A DNA stretch of 64,000 nucleotides from JALYLC01 sp035696365 (GCA_035696365.1 DASRQS010000091.1:28846-92845); one strand, 5' to 3'; shown: positions 16,575 to 24,970, counted from the stretch's first letter. The notes: generated by a model not told the origin, from the letters alone. Numbers and translations are program-made.

Positions 16575-17135
16575 ATGGAAGCCGCGCCTTCCGACGTTCA
16601 CCTGATGGCGCGCTGCGCGGAGGGAGACGAGGGTGCGCTCGCGGAGCTCTACGACCGCTTCGGCCGGGCTGCCTACGCGCTGGCGCTGCGCATCGTGCGC
16701 GACGCGGCCCAGGCCGAGGACGTCGTGCAGGAGGCGTTTCTCGATCTCTGGCGCTCGGCAGCGCGCTTCGATCCGGCCCGCTCGCGCCCGGCGAGCTACC
16801 TGCTCACGTTCGTGCATCGGCGCGCCGTCGACCTGATCCGGCGCGAGCAGGCGCGCCCGCAGCGGGGCGGCGACGTCGACGACATCGCCGCGCAGGCCGG
16901 CGGGGAAGACCCGCCCGCCGCGCTCGTCGCGAGCGAGCAGGGCGCCACGGTCCGCCGCGCGCTGGCGGATCTGCCGCAGCAGCAGCGGCAGGTGCTCGAG
17001 CTGGCCTATTTCAGCGGGCTCAGCCAGAGTGAGATCGCGGAGCACCTCGGCGAGCCGCTCGGTACGGTGAAGTCACGCACGCACGTCGCGCTCTCACGCC
17101 TGCGCGAGTTGCTCGGCGAGGGTTTTCACGCATGA
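16575..17135 (+). CDS. ECF RNA polymerase sigma factor (SigK-like group)
   Basis: The 186-residue protein has sigma region 2 (~residues 20-95: LAELYDRFGRAAYALALRIVRDAAQAEDVVQEAFLDLWRSAARFDPARSRPASYLLTFVHRRAVDLIRREQ) and region 4 (~130-182, VRRALADLPQQQRQVLELAYFSGLSQSEIAEHLGEPLGTVKSRTHVALSRLRELL). It lacks extra domains. Its stop overlaps the start of an RskA-type anti-sigma gene as ATGA, the standard sigma/anti-sigma arrangement, so activity is presumably released by an envelope signal. Downstream two-component and DUF4331-NicO genes are possible targets, but no promoter evidence shows this. Confidence 0.9.
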   Translation: MEAAPSDVHLMARCAEGDEGALAELYDRFGRAAYALALRIVRDAAQAEDVVQEAFLDLWRSAARFDPARSRPASYLLTFVHRRAVDLIRREQARPQRGGDVDDIAAQAGGEDPPAALVASEQGATVRRALADLPQQQRQVLELAYFSGLSQSEIAEHLGEPLGTVKSRTHVALSRLRELLGEGFHA

Positions 17136-17875
17136 GCGGCCATCCCCCTATTCCCGACGACGTCGCCGCGCTGATCAGCGCGCACGCCCTGGGCGCCCTC
17201 GAGCCCGACCAGGCCGACCTGGCCGAGCAGCACATCGCCGCCAGCGACGAGTGCCGCCGCGCCTACGAGGATGCGCTGGAGACGGCGGCGGCACTCGCGC
17301 TGGCCGTGGCAGACAGCGAGCCTCCGGCCGATCTGCGCGAGCGCATCCTGACCGCCGCCCGGGCCGAGCGCGCGCCGGCAGCGGCTCCCGTCGCGACGTC
17401 CGCGGCGCCGCGCCGCCGGCTCGGTCTCGCCGGCCTGCTGACCCCGTCGGCCGGGTTCGCGGTCGTGGGCGTCGCTGCCGCCATCGTCTTCGCGCTGGTC
17501 GCGGTCTCGCAGCACAACTCGGCCTCGAGCGCGCGCGACCGTCAGGCAGCGCTCGTCTCGATCCTCTCCGCGCCCGATGCGCGTGTCGTGCCGCTGGCGT
17601 CCACGGCGGGCGGTTCGGCCGGCGGCCGCGTGATCGTCTCGCGGGGCCGGGCCGCGCTCGTGAGCTCGCTCAAGAGCCCGCCGCCGGGTCACACGTATCA
17701 GGCCTGGGGCCTGCGCCCCGGCGGAGCGGCGCCCGTACCGCTGCCGACGTTCTCGCGCAATGGCGTGCTGATCCTGAACGACGTCGGCACGTACGACGGG
17801 GTCGGCGTCACGGTCGAGCCGAGCGGCGGCTCGCAGCGGCCGTCCGCGGCGCCGTTCGTCGTCGCGAGCCTCTAG
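17132..17875 (+). CDS. RskA-type transmembrane anti-sigma factor
   Basis: The 247-residue protein has a cytoplasmic N-terminal anti-sigma domain (~1-75, LISAHALGALEPDQADLAEQHIAASDECRRAYEDAL). One transmembrane helix follows (~104-127, GFAVVGVAAAIVFALVAV), then an extracytoplasmic RskA-like domain (~130-247) with PPPGHTYQAWGL, GTYDGVGVTVEPSGGS and PFVVASL, which are hallmarks of the anti-sigma-K family. The HxxxC zinc ligands of ZAS anti-sigma factors are not complete (only H25/C45-like positions seen). The start overlaps the sigma gene stop (ATGA), so the pair is produced in step. It would sequester the upstream ECF sigma factor at the membrane. Confidence 0.88.
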   Translation: MSGHPPIPDDVAALISAHALGALEPDQADLAEQHIAASDECRRAYEDALETAAALALAVADSEPPADLRERILTAARAERAPAAAPVATSAAPRRRLGLAGLLTPSAGFAVVGVAAAIVFALVAVSQHNSASSARDRQAALVSILSAPDARVVPLASTAGGSAGGRVIVSRGRAALVSSLKSPPPGHTYQAWGLRPGGAAPVPLPTFSRNGVLILNDVGTYDGVGVTVEPSGGSQRPSAAPFVVASL

Positions 17876-17884
17876 GAGACAGCC

Positions 17885-18583
17885 CTGAACGCTGCCGTGC
17901 TGCTGGTCGACGACGACCGCGCGCTGCGCAAGCTCGTGCGCGCCTACCTCCAGGAGGAGGGCATCGGGGTGCTCGAGTGCGGGAGCGGCGAGGAGGCCGT
18001 GGCGCTCGCTCGCGAGCACCGTCCCTCGCTCGTGCTGCTCGATGTGCGGCTCCCGGGCATCGACGGGTTCGAGGTGCTGCGGCGCTTCGAGGCCGCGGGC
18101 GTCGACCTCCCCGTGATCATGCTGACCTCGCTCTCCGACGAGATCGACCAGCTCGTGGGCTTCCGCCTGGGCGCCGTCGACTATGTGACGAAGCCCGTCT
18201 CGCCCAAGCTCCTGGCCGCCAAGGTGAAGGCGTTCCTGACGCGCGTCGCCGGTCAGGGGAGCCCCCAGCGGCGTACCGAGGTCGGTCCGCTCGTGGTCGA
18301 GCACGACGCCCATCGCGTGCTCGTCTCCGGCCACGAGGTCGCGCTCACCCGCCGCGAGTTCGATCTGCTCGCGGCGCTGGCGGAACACCCGGGCTGGGTC
18401 TACGATCGCGACCACCTGATGCTCGGCGTGTGGGGCTACTCCAGCGCCGATGTCGAGACGCGCGTCGTCGACCAGCACGTCGCCAATCTGCGCCGCAAGC
18501 TCGAGACCGCGGGAGCGGATGGGCTGTTGGAGACGGTGCGCGGCGTCGGCTACCGCCTGGTCGCGCCGCCACCTGGGGTCTGA
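17885..18583 (+). CDS. OmpR-family response regulator (probable CTG start)
   Basis: The 232-residue protein has a receiver domain (~5-118) with acidic pair D10/D11, phospho-acceptor D53 (LVLLDVRLPG), T81 and K103 (YVTKPVSP), then a winged-helix DNA-binding domain (~133-227, LTRREFDLLAALAEHPGWVYDRDHLMLGVWGY...VVDQHVANLRRKLE...VRGVGYRL). AGGAG at 17874-17878 lies 6 nt before a CTG at 17885, giving MNAAVLLVDDD; the first ATG/GTG-type start is a GTG at 17897, 18 nt from the SD and too close to the first beta strand. A non-standard CTG start is therefore proposed. The probable partner kinase is encoded convergently at 19080-20297. Confidence 0.88.
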   Translation: MNAAVLLVDDDRALRKLVRAYLQEEGIGVLECGSGEEAVALAREHRPSLVLLDVRLPGIDGFEVLRRFEAAGVDLPVIMLTSLSDEIDQLVGFRLGAVDYVTKPVSPKLLAAKVKAFLTRVAGQGSPQRRTEVGPLVVEHDAHRVLVSGHEVALTRREFDLLAALAEHPGWVYDRDHLMLGVWGYSSADVETRVVDQHVANLRRKLETAGADGLLETVRGVGYRLVAPPPGV

Positions 18584-18599
18584 CACCAAGGTGGCGGCG
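18564..18599. terminator. hairpin overlapping response-regulator stop codon
   Basis: CGCCGCCACCT (18564-18574) pairs perfectly with AGGTGGCGGCG (18589-18599). The 14-nt loop contains GGGGTCTGACACC, a degenerate version of the GGGGTC palindromes elsewhere. The TGA stop of the regulator lies in the loop. Confidence 0.45.
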
Positions 18600-18655
18600 G
18601 CGCGGTCTTGACGTTCCCTAGACAAAGGCCTCACGGCAGCCGGACGCGGGCCTCG

Positions 18656-18661
18656 TAGCAT
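18656..18661 (+). promoter_or_regulatory. -10-like box before sigma-like gene
   Basis: TAGCAT ends 7 nt before the ATG at 18669, in the leaderless geometry repeated in this window. Confidence 0.4.
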
Positions 18662-18668
18662 CACTCAC

Positions 18669-19139
18669 ATGGCATCGGGCCCCGCCGCAGGGCTTGACCT
18701 GCGTTACGCACGGATCGGGCGCGCCGCGTTCGCGCTGGCGCGGCGCATCTGCGGTGACGACGCCGCAGCCGCGACCGTCGTGGAGCAGGCGTTCGCGACC
18801 GGCGCCGGCGAGCGCGAGGATGGCGCCGGCGACGGGCTGCTGTTGCGCCGCGTGCGGCAGCTGGCGTGTGCGCGGCGGCGGCGCGTGCAGGCGGCCCCCG
18901 CGGCGCTCGACGTGCCACCGCCGGAGCTGGCCCAGCTTCCCGTCCTACTCTGGCAGGCGCTCGACCTGGTCGCGCTGCGCGGCGCCAGCGTGCGCGAGGC
19001 CGCCGCACGCCTGCAGCTGCCGGAGGCGATGGTGCTCGGCCATCTGCACGACGGCCTGCGCGAGGCGCGCGTCTTGCTTTCAGGCCAGCGGCAGCCGGAC
19101 GACCACGCGGACACCCCGCGGCTCGCGCTGCTGCGCTGA
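18669..19139 (+). CDS. short sigma-factor-like protein
   Basis: The 156-residue product has a weak sigma-70 layout. Residues ~10-45 (LRYARIGRAAFALARRICGDDAAAATVVEQAFATG) resemble region 2.1-2.2, and ~92-138 (LPVLLWQALDLVALRGASVREAAARLQLPEAMVLGHLHDGLREAR) resemble the region-4 helix-turn-helix. The region 2.4 segment that reads the -10 element is missing or diverged. It may be a degenerate ECF factor or a regulator built on that fold. A -10-like box 7 nt upstream supports the start. Its last 60 bp overlap the 3' end of the convergent sensor kinase gene. Function is not established. Confidence 0.6.
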   Translation: MASGPAAGLDLRYARIGRAAFALARRICGDDAAAATVVEQAFATGAGEREDGAGDGLLLRRVRQLACARRRRVQAAPAALDVPPPELAQLPVLLWQALDLVALRGASVREAAARLQLPEAMVLGHLHDGLREARVLLSGQRQPDDHADTPRLALLR

Positions 19140-20297
19140 TACCGCTCCGCTCGACGCCTCAGCGATGCGGCGCACGACCGTCAGGCCGAGACCGCTGCCG
19201 CGCTGCCGATCGCGCGTCACGCGGCCGCGGTAGAAGCGCTCGAACACGCGGCTCATCTCCTCGGACGGGATGCCCGGCCCGTCGTCCTCGACGCCCACCA
19301 GCGCCCACTCGCCCTCGGCGCGAGCGAACAGCACGACGCTCGAGCCGTCCTCGCTCACGGCGAGCAGCGCGTTGCGGGTCAGGTTCACGAGGACCTGTTC
19401 CAGGCGGCCGCGCGGCACGAGTGCGGTGACGGGCACCGTCTCGGCGCGCAGCGTCGCGCCTGCAGCCGTGGCCAGCGGCGCGAAGCGGATGATCGCATCG
19501 TCGACCGCCGCTGCGAGATCCACACGGTCGGGCTCCTCATGGCGCGCCGCGGTCTCCAGGCGGGTCAGGTAGGAGAGGTCGTCGAGCAGCCGCACCGAGC
19601 GGCCGGCCTCGCGCCGGATCAGCGCGAGGGTCGCGTCCTCGCGCTCCAGCACGCCGTCCAGCATGCCCTCGACGTAGCCGTCGATCACCTGCAGGGGCGC
19701 GCGCAGCTCGTGCGCGAGCTCCTCCACGAGCTCCGCGCGCAGCGCCTCTGCGCGCGCCAGCTGCTCGACCGCGGCGTCGAGCTCGCCGCGGGCGCGCTCG
19801 CGTGCGATCTCGTCGCCGGCCAGGCGCGCCAGCACGGCCAGCAGCGCCTGCTCGTCCTCGCTGAAGGCTCGCGGCTCGCGGTGGTGCAGGCAGAGCGTCC
19901 CGTAGAGGCTGCCGTCGGGCAGGCGCACCTCCGTCGTGCAGAACGCGCGGATGTCCCAGTCGACGCCGAGGCCCTGCTTCAGCTTCAGCCAGTTCTCCCA
20001 CAGCGCGGGCTCGTCGCGCATGTCCGGCACGACGGCGGGCGCCTGGCCCAGATGCACGCGCGAGCAGAGGCTCGACTCGAACGGGATCGCCGAGCTGCCC
20101 GCGACCAGCGGGAGTTCCGGCACCGCCTCCAGGCCGGCGAAGCGGTAGTCGCCGCCGCGCACCTCGGAGAGCACGGTGATGTCCACCCCGGAGAGGCGCT
20201 GGACGAGCTCGGTCACCTGCGCGATCGCCGCCTCGCTGGAGGTGAAGGAGCGCTGTCCCAGTGACGCCAGCTCGGCGATGTGAAGAACCCCACCCAC
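19080..20297 (-). CDS. GAF-containing sensor histidine kinase
   Basis: The 405-residue soluble kinase has an N-terminal GAF-like sensor (~10-165, IPFESSLCSRVHLGQAPAVVPDMRDEP, TTEVRLPDGSLYGTLCLHHREPRAFSEDEQ). A coiled linker leads to the dimerisation/phospho-acceptor domain with H196 (EELAHELRAPLQVIDGYVEGM). The HATPase domain shows N-box NLTRNALLAV, GVEDDGPGIP and GSGLGLTVVRRIAE. No transmembrane helix is seen. GTG at 20297 is preferred because longer frames run into the divergent DUF4331 gene, and a TAGGCT box lies 8 nt upstream. It is the likely partner of the response regulator at 17885-18583 although encoded on the opposite strand. Confidence 0.88.
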   Translation of the reverse strand: MGGVLHIAELASLGQRSFTSSEAAIAQVTELVQRLSGVDITVLSEVRGGDYRFAGLEAVPELPLVAGSSAIPFESSLCSRVHLGQAPAVVPDMRDEPALWENWLKLKQGLGVDWDIRAFCTTEVRLPDGSLYGTLCLHHREPRAFSEDEQALLAVLARLAGDEIARERARGELDAAVEQLARAEALRAELVEELAHELRAPLQVIDGYVEGMLDGVLEREDATLALIRREAGRSVRLLDDLSYLTRLETAARHEEPDRVDLAAAVDDAIIRFAPLATAAGATLRAETVPVTALVPRGRLEQVLVNLTRNALLAVSEDGSSVVLFARAEGEWALVGVEDDGPGIPSEEMSRVFERFYRGRVTRDRQRGSGLGLTVVRRIAEASSGAVSAQQREPRGVRVVVRLPLA

Positions 20298-20305
20298 GGC
20301 GGCAG

Positions 20306-20311
20306 AGCCTA
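20306..20311 (-). promoter_or_regulatory. -10-like box of histidine kinase gene
   Basis: TAGGCT on the minus strand ends 8 nt before the GTG start at 20297. Confidence 0.35.
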
Positions 20312-20403
20312 CTCCGAACCGACCGCCCGATAAGCGCGAATACCGCCCGACACGACGCCGGTGGGGCCCGCCGGCAGGTATCCGAGCAAGGGGGAACACC
20401 ACG

Positions 20404-22053
20404 ATGCGTATGCGTACCGCCATTGCGGCGGGCGTTGCGACCGGAGTGGCAGCGCTGGCACTGGGCGCGGCTGCGCTCACGGCCAGCGGGCCGAGCAAGG
20501 CGGTGGCATCGAGCCACCGCGAGGCGCCGTTGATCGCGAACGACCCGACCGCAGATCTCACCGACTTCTATCTGTTCCCGAGCCCCGACAAGGCCGGAAC
20601 GGTGACGATGATCGCGAACGTCATTCCGCTGGAAGCGCCACCCGAGGGACCGAACTACTACAACCTCGACGACTCGGCGCGCTATCGCTTCAACATCGAC
20701 TGGAACGGCGACGGCAAGGCCGATCGCACCTGGACGCTCCGGACGCACACCACGACCGCCTATCCGGGCACGTTTCTCTACAACATCGGCCCGATCCGCT
20801 CGATCAGCGATGCGAACCTGAGCGTTCGGCAGACCTGGACGCTGTGGAGCCAGAAGGGCAACGGCCCGAGCGTGAAGGTCGGCTCGGGGATCACGGCGCC
20901 CAACAACGTCGGCAAGAACTCGTTCCCCGACGGTTACGACACCGTGCGCCAGCAGGCCATCACGACGCTCGGCGACGGCACGAAGGTCTACGTCGGCCCG
21001 AGTGAGGATCCGTTTGCCATCGACGTCGGCCGGATCTTCGACCTCATCGGCGTCGGCGGCAAGGGCACCGACAACCTGGCGGGCTTCAACGTGCATTCGA
21101 TCGCACTGCAGATCCCGCTCTCCGAGATCCGCCAGTCGGCCTCTCAGCCGGTCATCGGCGGCTGGGCGGCCGTCGACCGCATGATGGCCGGCAAGAGCGA
21201 CTCCAGCTCGCTCGAGCGGCGCAGCACGGCCGCGAAGAAGAGCAAGCCGGCGAAGAGGGCCCACAAGCACCCCGGTCGCGGCGAAGGCAAGCACTGGGTG
21301 CAGGTCGAGCGGCTCGGTCAGCCGCTGATCAACGAGGTCATCATCCCGCGCGGCCTGAAGGACTACTGGAACTCGGTCGGTCCTGACCAGGACTACCAGT
21401 TCGAGAAGTACTACACCGACCAGAGCAAGCCGGGCCAGCTGATCCACTCGCTCAACGGCCTCCTGCTCAATCCCCTCCTGACCGCCGTGCTCGGCTCGGC
21501 TCCCGGCCCGACCGGGGCGACCGGACTGGCCCAGGAGACCGGGCGCGCAGACCTCTCGGCGATCCTGCTGCGGGGCTTCAAGTACCCGAACGACTCCACG
21601 CCGGCGCTCGACCTGACGTTCGGCAAGGGCGACGCGGGCAAGCCCGTGGATGAGCTCCGGCTCAACACGTCGATCGCGGCGACGCCTTCCGACAAGGTCG
21701 ACAGGCGCGGTCTGCTGTGCAACTTCGCCGCTGCCGGCGGCTTCCCGACCCTCACCAACCCGGGCTGCAGCCCGGCCCAGTTCGACGGCTATCCCAACGG
21801 CCGGCGCCTCGGTGACGACGTCACCGATATCGAGATCGCCGCGCTGATCGGGTTCCCGATCGATCACCTCATCCCGTCGAGCATCCAGCGCGCGTACTCG
21901 CTGCTCGCGCTCGGCGGCCCGAACCTCCCGGACACGGGCCCGGTTGGCCTGCTCAAGTTCGGCGCCGACGGCGTGCCCGTCAACGACGCCAACGGCGGCC
22001 TGTTCGGGAACGCCTTCCCCTTCCTCAACAGCCCCAACTCGGGCAACAAGTAG
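20404..22053 (+). CDS. secreted DUF4331-family protein
   Basis: The 549-residue protein has a signal peptide (~1-35, AGVATGVAALALGAAALTASG). The DUF4331 signature SSHREAPLIANDPTADLTDFYLF follows directly, and the family pattern continues through VRQTWTLW, GRIFDLIGVGGKGTDNLAGFNVHSIALQIP and DVTDIEIAALIGFP. D99-WNGDGKAD resembles a calcium-binding loop. A lysine-rich insert (~275-300) separates two halves. The molecular function of DUF4331 is not known. GGGGGA precedes the ATG at 20404, so translation is leadered. A membrane-anchored TPR protein and a NicO transporter follow within 12 bp and with an overlap respectively, suggesting that the three act together at the cell surface. Confidence 0.85.
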   Translation: MRMRTAIAAGVATGVAALALGAAALTASGPSKAVASSHREAPLIANDPTADLTDFYLFPSPDKAGTVTMIANVIPLEAPPEGPNYYNLDDSARYRFNIDWNGDGKADRTWTLRTHTTTAYPGTFLYNIGPIRSISDANLSVRQTWTLWSQKGNGPSVKVGSGITAPNNVGKNSFPDGYDTVRQQAITTLGDGTKVYVGPSEDPFAIDVGRIFDLIGVGGKGTDNLAGFNVHSIALQIPLSEIRQSASQPVIGGWAAVDRMMAGKSDSSSLERRSTAAKKSKPAKRAHKHPGRGEGKHWVQVERLGQPLINEVIIPRGLKDYWNSVGPDQDYQFEKYYTDQSKPGQLIHSLNGLLLNPLLTAVLGSAPGPTGATGLAQETGRADLSAILLRGFKYPNDSTPALDLTFGKGDAGKPVDELRLNTSIAATPSDKVDRRGLLCNFAAAGGFPTLTNPGCSPAQFDGYPNGRRLGDDVTDIEIAALIGFPIDHLIPSSIQRAYSLLALGGPNLPDTGPVGLLKFGADGVPVNDANGGLFGNAFPFLNSPNSGNK

Positions 22054-22064
22054 GGGAGAGGACC

Positions 22065-23414
22065 ATGGCCTCCCGCACACGATCGATCGCAGCACGAGCA
22101 GGTGTCGTGCTCGGTGTCGCGGCCATCGTGGTCGCGGGCGGCCTGCTGGCCGGCCTGCGGGGTGGTGGAGCTTCCACCACCCCGCCGGCCGCGCCCAGCG
22201 CGGTGCGCGCCACGCTCGACCCCGTCACCTCGCTGACAGGCGATGCCATTCAGGTGAGTGAGTTGCAGAGCCGATTGGCACTCCACCCTGCCAATGCCCG
22301 CCTGCAGGGCGATCTCGGCATCGCCTATCTGCAGCGGGCGCGTGAGACGAACGACCCCTCGTACTACACGAAGGCGCACACGCTGCTCAATCGCTCCCTC
22401 AAGCGTGACCCGGGCGGAATCGACGCCACGATAGGCGAGGGCTCGCTGGCGCTGTCCTACCACGATTTCCGCGAGGCGCTGCGGCTGGGCACGCGCGCGC
22501 TCGCCCTCTCGCACGGGTTCTCGCCGCCGGCGCTCGCCATGATCGGCGACGCCTCCGTGGAGCTCGGCCGTTACCCGCAGGGCTTCGCGGCGTTCGCGCG
22601 CCTGGGCAAGCTGCGCCCCGGCCTCGTCGCCTATGCGCGGCTCAGCTACGCGCGTGAGTTGCAGGGAGACGTCGCGGGCGCGACGCGCCTCATGCGCCGC
22701 GCCGTCGACGCCGGCTCGGGCGCGCCTGAGAATACGCAGTGGACGCGCGTGCAGCTGGCGGCGCTCCTGCTCAAGTCCGGCCACACCGACGCGGCCGCCA
22801 GGGAGTACCGCCACGCGCTCGCGCTGCTCCCCGACTACGCGCGCGCCGAGGCCGGCCTCGGCGCCGTCGCCGTCGCGCGCGGCAATCTGCCGCTGGCGCA
22901 GCAGTGGTACGAGCGCGCCGCCTCGCATCTGCCGCTGCCCGACATCGTCGCGCAGCTCGGCGACGTGCGCGAGGCGCGAGGGAACAAGGCGGGTGCCAGG
23001 GAGGCCTACACCCTCGTCGGCGTCGAGAACGCGCTGTTCATCCGCGCCGGCGGCAACGCCGATCTCGAGACGGCGCTCTTCGACGCCTCGCGCCGCGGCA
23101 TGATCTCGCGAGCTGCCGGCGTCGAGCTGGCGCGCACGGCGCTCGCCTTCCGTCCCTCCGTGTACGGCCACGACGCGCTCGGCTGGGCGCTGTATGCCGC
23201 CGGGAAGTGCAAGCAGGCGCTGCCGCAGGCGAAGCTCGCGAACCGCCTTGGCACCATCGACCCGCAGCTGTCCTGGCACCTCGGTGCGATCGCGGCCTGC
23301 GCCGGGAAGCGCGACCTCGCGCGCACGGCGCTGCGCAAGGCGCTGGCACGCACGCCGCGCTTCCATCCGCTCGACGCACCGGCGGCCCGGCGACTCCTGG
23401 CGAGCCTCTCGTGA
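22065..23414 (+). CDS. membrane-anchored tetratricopeptide-repeat protein
   Basis: The 449-residue protein has an N-terminal signal anchor (~10-33, AGVVLGVAAIVVAGGLLAGL). Helical TPR-like repeats run through the remainder (e.g. LQGDLGIAYLQRARE, ALRLGTRALALSHGFSPPALAMIGDASVELGRYPQGFAAFARL, LLKSGHTDAAAREYRHALALLPDYARAEAGLGAVAVARGNLPLAQQWYERA). The TPR part is predicted to be extracytoplasmic. A GGGGAGAGG ribosome-binding site precedes the ATG. Its stop overlaps the NicO transporter start as GTGA. It is probably a scaffold between the DUF4331 protein and the transporter; no partner can be read from sequence. Confidence 0.85.
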   Translation: MASRTRSIAARAGVVLGVAAIVVAGGLLAGLRGGGASTTPPAAPSAVRATLDPVTSLTGDAIQVSELQSRLALHPANARLQGDLGIAYLQRARETNDPSYYTKAHTLLNRSLKRDPGGIDATIGEGSLALSYHDFREALRLGTRALALSHGFSPPALAMIGDASVELGRYPQGFAAFARLGKLRPGLVAYARLSYARELQGDVAGATRLMRRAVDAGSGAPENTQWTRVQLAALLLKSGHTDAAAREYRHALALLPDYARAEAGLGAVAVARGNLPLAQQWYERAASHLPLPDIVAQLGDVREARGNKAGAREAYTLVGVENALFIRAGGNADLETALFDASRRGMISRAAGVELARTALAFRPSVYGHDALGWALYAAGKCKQALPQAKLANRLGTIDPQLSWHLGAIAACAGKRDLARTALRKALARTPRFHPLDAPAARRLLASLS

Positions 23415-24970
23415 AGGCCATGTGGCACACGCCGCGAGTGCCACTTGGCCTCGTTCGCGCTGGGCTGATCGGCGCCCTCGCCCTTGCTGCGCTCGTCCCG
23501 GCGGTCGCCATGGCCCACCCACTCGGCAACTTCACGGTCAATCAGTACTCCCGCCTCGACCTGAGCCAGAGCGGCGTCTCCGTGCGCTACGTGCTCGACA
23601 TGGCCGAGATCCCGACCTTCCAGCGCCGGCAGATCGTCGACGCCAACGGCGACGGGCGCATCTCCACGGCGGAGGCCGCGAGCGAGAGCAGGCGGCTGGT
23701 CGCGATCGTCGCACCGCATCTGCGCCTGCTGGCGGACGGCCGTCCGGTGCGCCTCGCCGTCGAGGAGCAGCACGTCCGCTTCCCGCGCGGGCAAGGCGGC
23801 CTCTCCACGACCCGGCTCGACGCGCGCTTCCGCGCCGTGGGCCTGAAGCTCGGCGGCACGCCGCACACGTTCGAGCTGTCCAACAGCTACGCGACCGACC
23901 GCGTGGGCTGGCGGGAGCTGCTCGTCGCCCGCGACGACGGCGTCGCGGTGCGCTCGACCGACGCCTCGGTCGGGGACCGCACGCGGGCGCTCACGCACTA
24001 TCCGACCGACCTCCTGCACTCGCCGCCCGACGTGCGCTCCGAGACGACCGTGGCGGCCCTCGGATCCGGCGGTCTGGCCGTGCAGGCGATCCCCTCGCAC
24101 GACGAGTACGCGCCGGCCGTGGCCTCCGACTCCGCCAAGAGCGACGGCGGCTTCGTCTCACTGATCGAGAACGGCGGCGCACTCTCGCTGTGGGGCGCCA
24201 TCGTGGCGCTCGGCCTCGCCCTCGTGTTCGGCATGTTCCACGCGCTCACGCCGGGTCACGGCAAGACGATGGTGGCTGCCTACCTGGCCGGTACCCGGGG
24301 CCAGGCGAAGCACGCGCTCATCCTCGGCGCCACGGTCACGGTGACGCACACGGCGGGCGTGTTCGCACTCGGCATCGTCACGCTCTCGCTCTCGCAGTTC
24401 ATCGTCCCCGACCAGCTCTATCCGTGGCTCAACCTGGCCTCGGGAGTGATGGTCGTTGCAATCGGCGCCTTCGCGATCCGCGACCGCCTGCGCCGCTGGC
24501 TGCGCCCGGCGCGACCGCGCCCGGGCGCCGCGCCGGCCGCCCACGACCACGGGCATGCCCACGATCACGGCCACGACCATGGGGCGCCTGCGCCTTCGGC
24601 CCACGATCACGGGCACGACCACGGTCACGGCCACTCGCACGCGGTCCCCGACGAGCTCTCGATGCGCTCGCTGGTCGCGCTCGGCGTCTCCGGGGGCCTT
24701 CTGCCGTGCCCCTCGGCGCTCGTGGTGCTCCTGTCAGCGATCGCGCTGCACCGGCTCGTCTTCGGGCTCGCCCTGATCGTGGCGTTCTCGTTCGGCCTCG
24801 CCTCGGTGATCTCGGGCATCGGGCTCGCGGTGCTCTACGCGCGCAAGCTGTTCACGCGCCTGCCGTCGGACCACGGCCGGATCGTTCAGGTGCTCCCGGT
24901 CGCGAGCGCCGTGATCATCACGGTGCTCGGCGTGATCCTGACCGCGCGCTCGCTGCCCGGCGTGATGTAG
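23411..24970 (+). CDS. NicO/RcnA-family nickel/cobalt transporter with EF-hand-like N-domain
   Basis: The 519-residue protein has a signal peptide (~1-36), then an extracytoplasmic domain (~37-255) beginning HPLGNFTVNQYSRLDLSQSG. This domain contains a canonical EF-hand loop at residues 77-88 (DANGDGRISTAE). A six-helix NicO membrane domain follows, with FGMFHALTPGHGKTMVAAYLAGTRGQAKHALILG, TVTVTHTAGVFALG and LGVSGGLLPCPSALVVLLSAI; the HxxTPGHGKT segment is the metal-site signature. A histidine-rich cytoplasmic loop (~377-410, repeated HDHGH) separates helices. Family members export or import Ni/Co. GTG 23411 overlaps the TPR stop; ATG 23420 is an alternative. Metal specificity and direction are unresolved. 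Confidence 0.88.
   Translation: MKAMWHTPRVPLGLVRAGLIGALALAALVPAVAMAHPLGNFTVNQYSRLDLSQSGVSVRYVLDMAEIPTFQRRQIVDANGDGRISTAEAASESRRLVAIVAPHLRLLADGRPVRLAVEEQHVRFPRGQGGLSTTRLDARFRAVGLKLGGTPHTFELSNSYATDRVGWRELLVARDDGVAVRSTDASVGDRTRALTHYPTDLLHSPPDVRSETTVAALGSGGLAVQAIPSHDEYAPAVASDSAKSDGGFVSLIENGGALSLWGAIVALGLALVFGMFHALTPGHGKTMVAAYLAGTRGQAKHALILGATVTVTHTAGVFALGIVTLSLSQFIVPDQLYPWLNLASGVMVVAIGAFAIRDRLRRWLRPARPRPGAAPAAHDHGHAHDHGHDHGAPAPSAHDHGHDHGHGHSHAVPDELSMRSLVALGVSGGLLPCPSALVVLLSAIALHRLVFGLALIVAFSFGLASVISGIGLAVLYARKLFTRLPSDHGRIVQVLPVASAVIITVLGVILTARSLPGVM

Noticed and set aside
24540..24650. Short tandem repeats, possibly CRISPR-like
   Set aside because: These are repeated His-Asp/His-Gly codons in the metal-binding loop of the NicO transporter; a similar stretch at 62400-62530 encodes the His-rich part of the multicopper oxidase. 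No repeat-spacer pattern exists.
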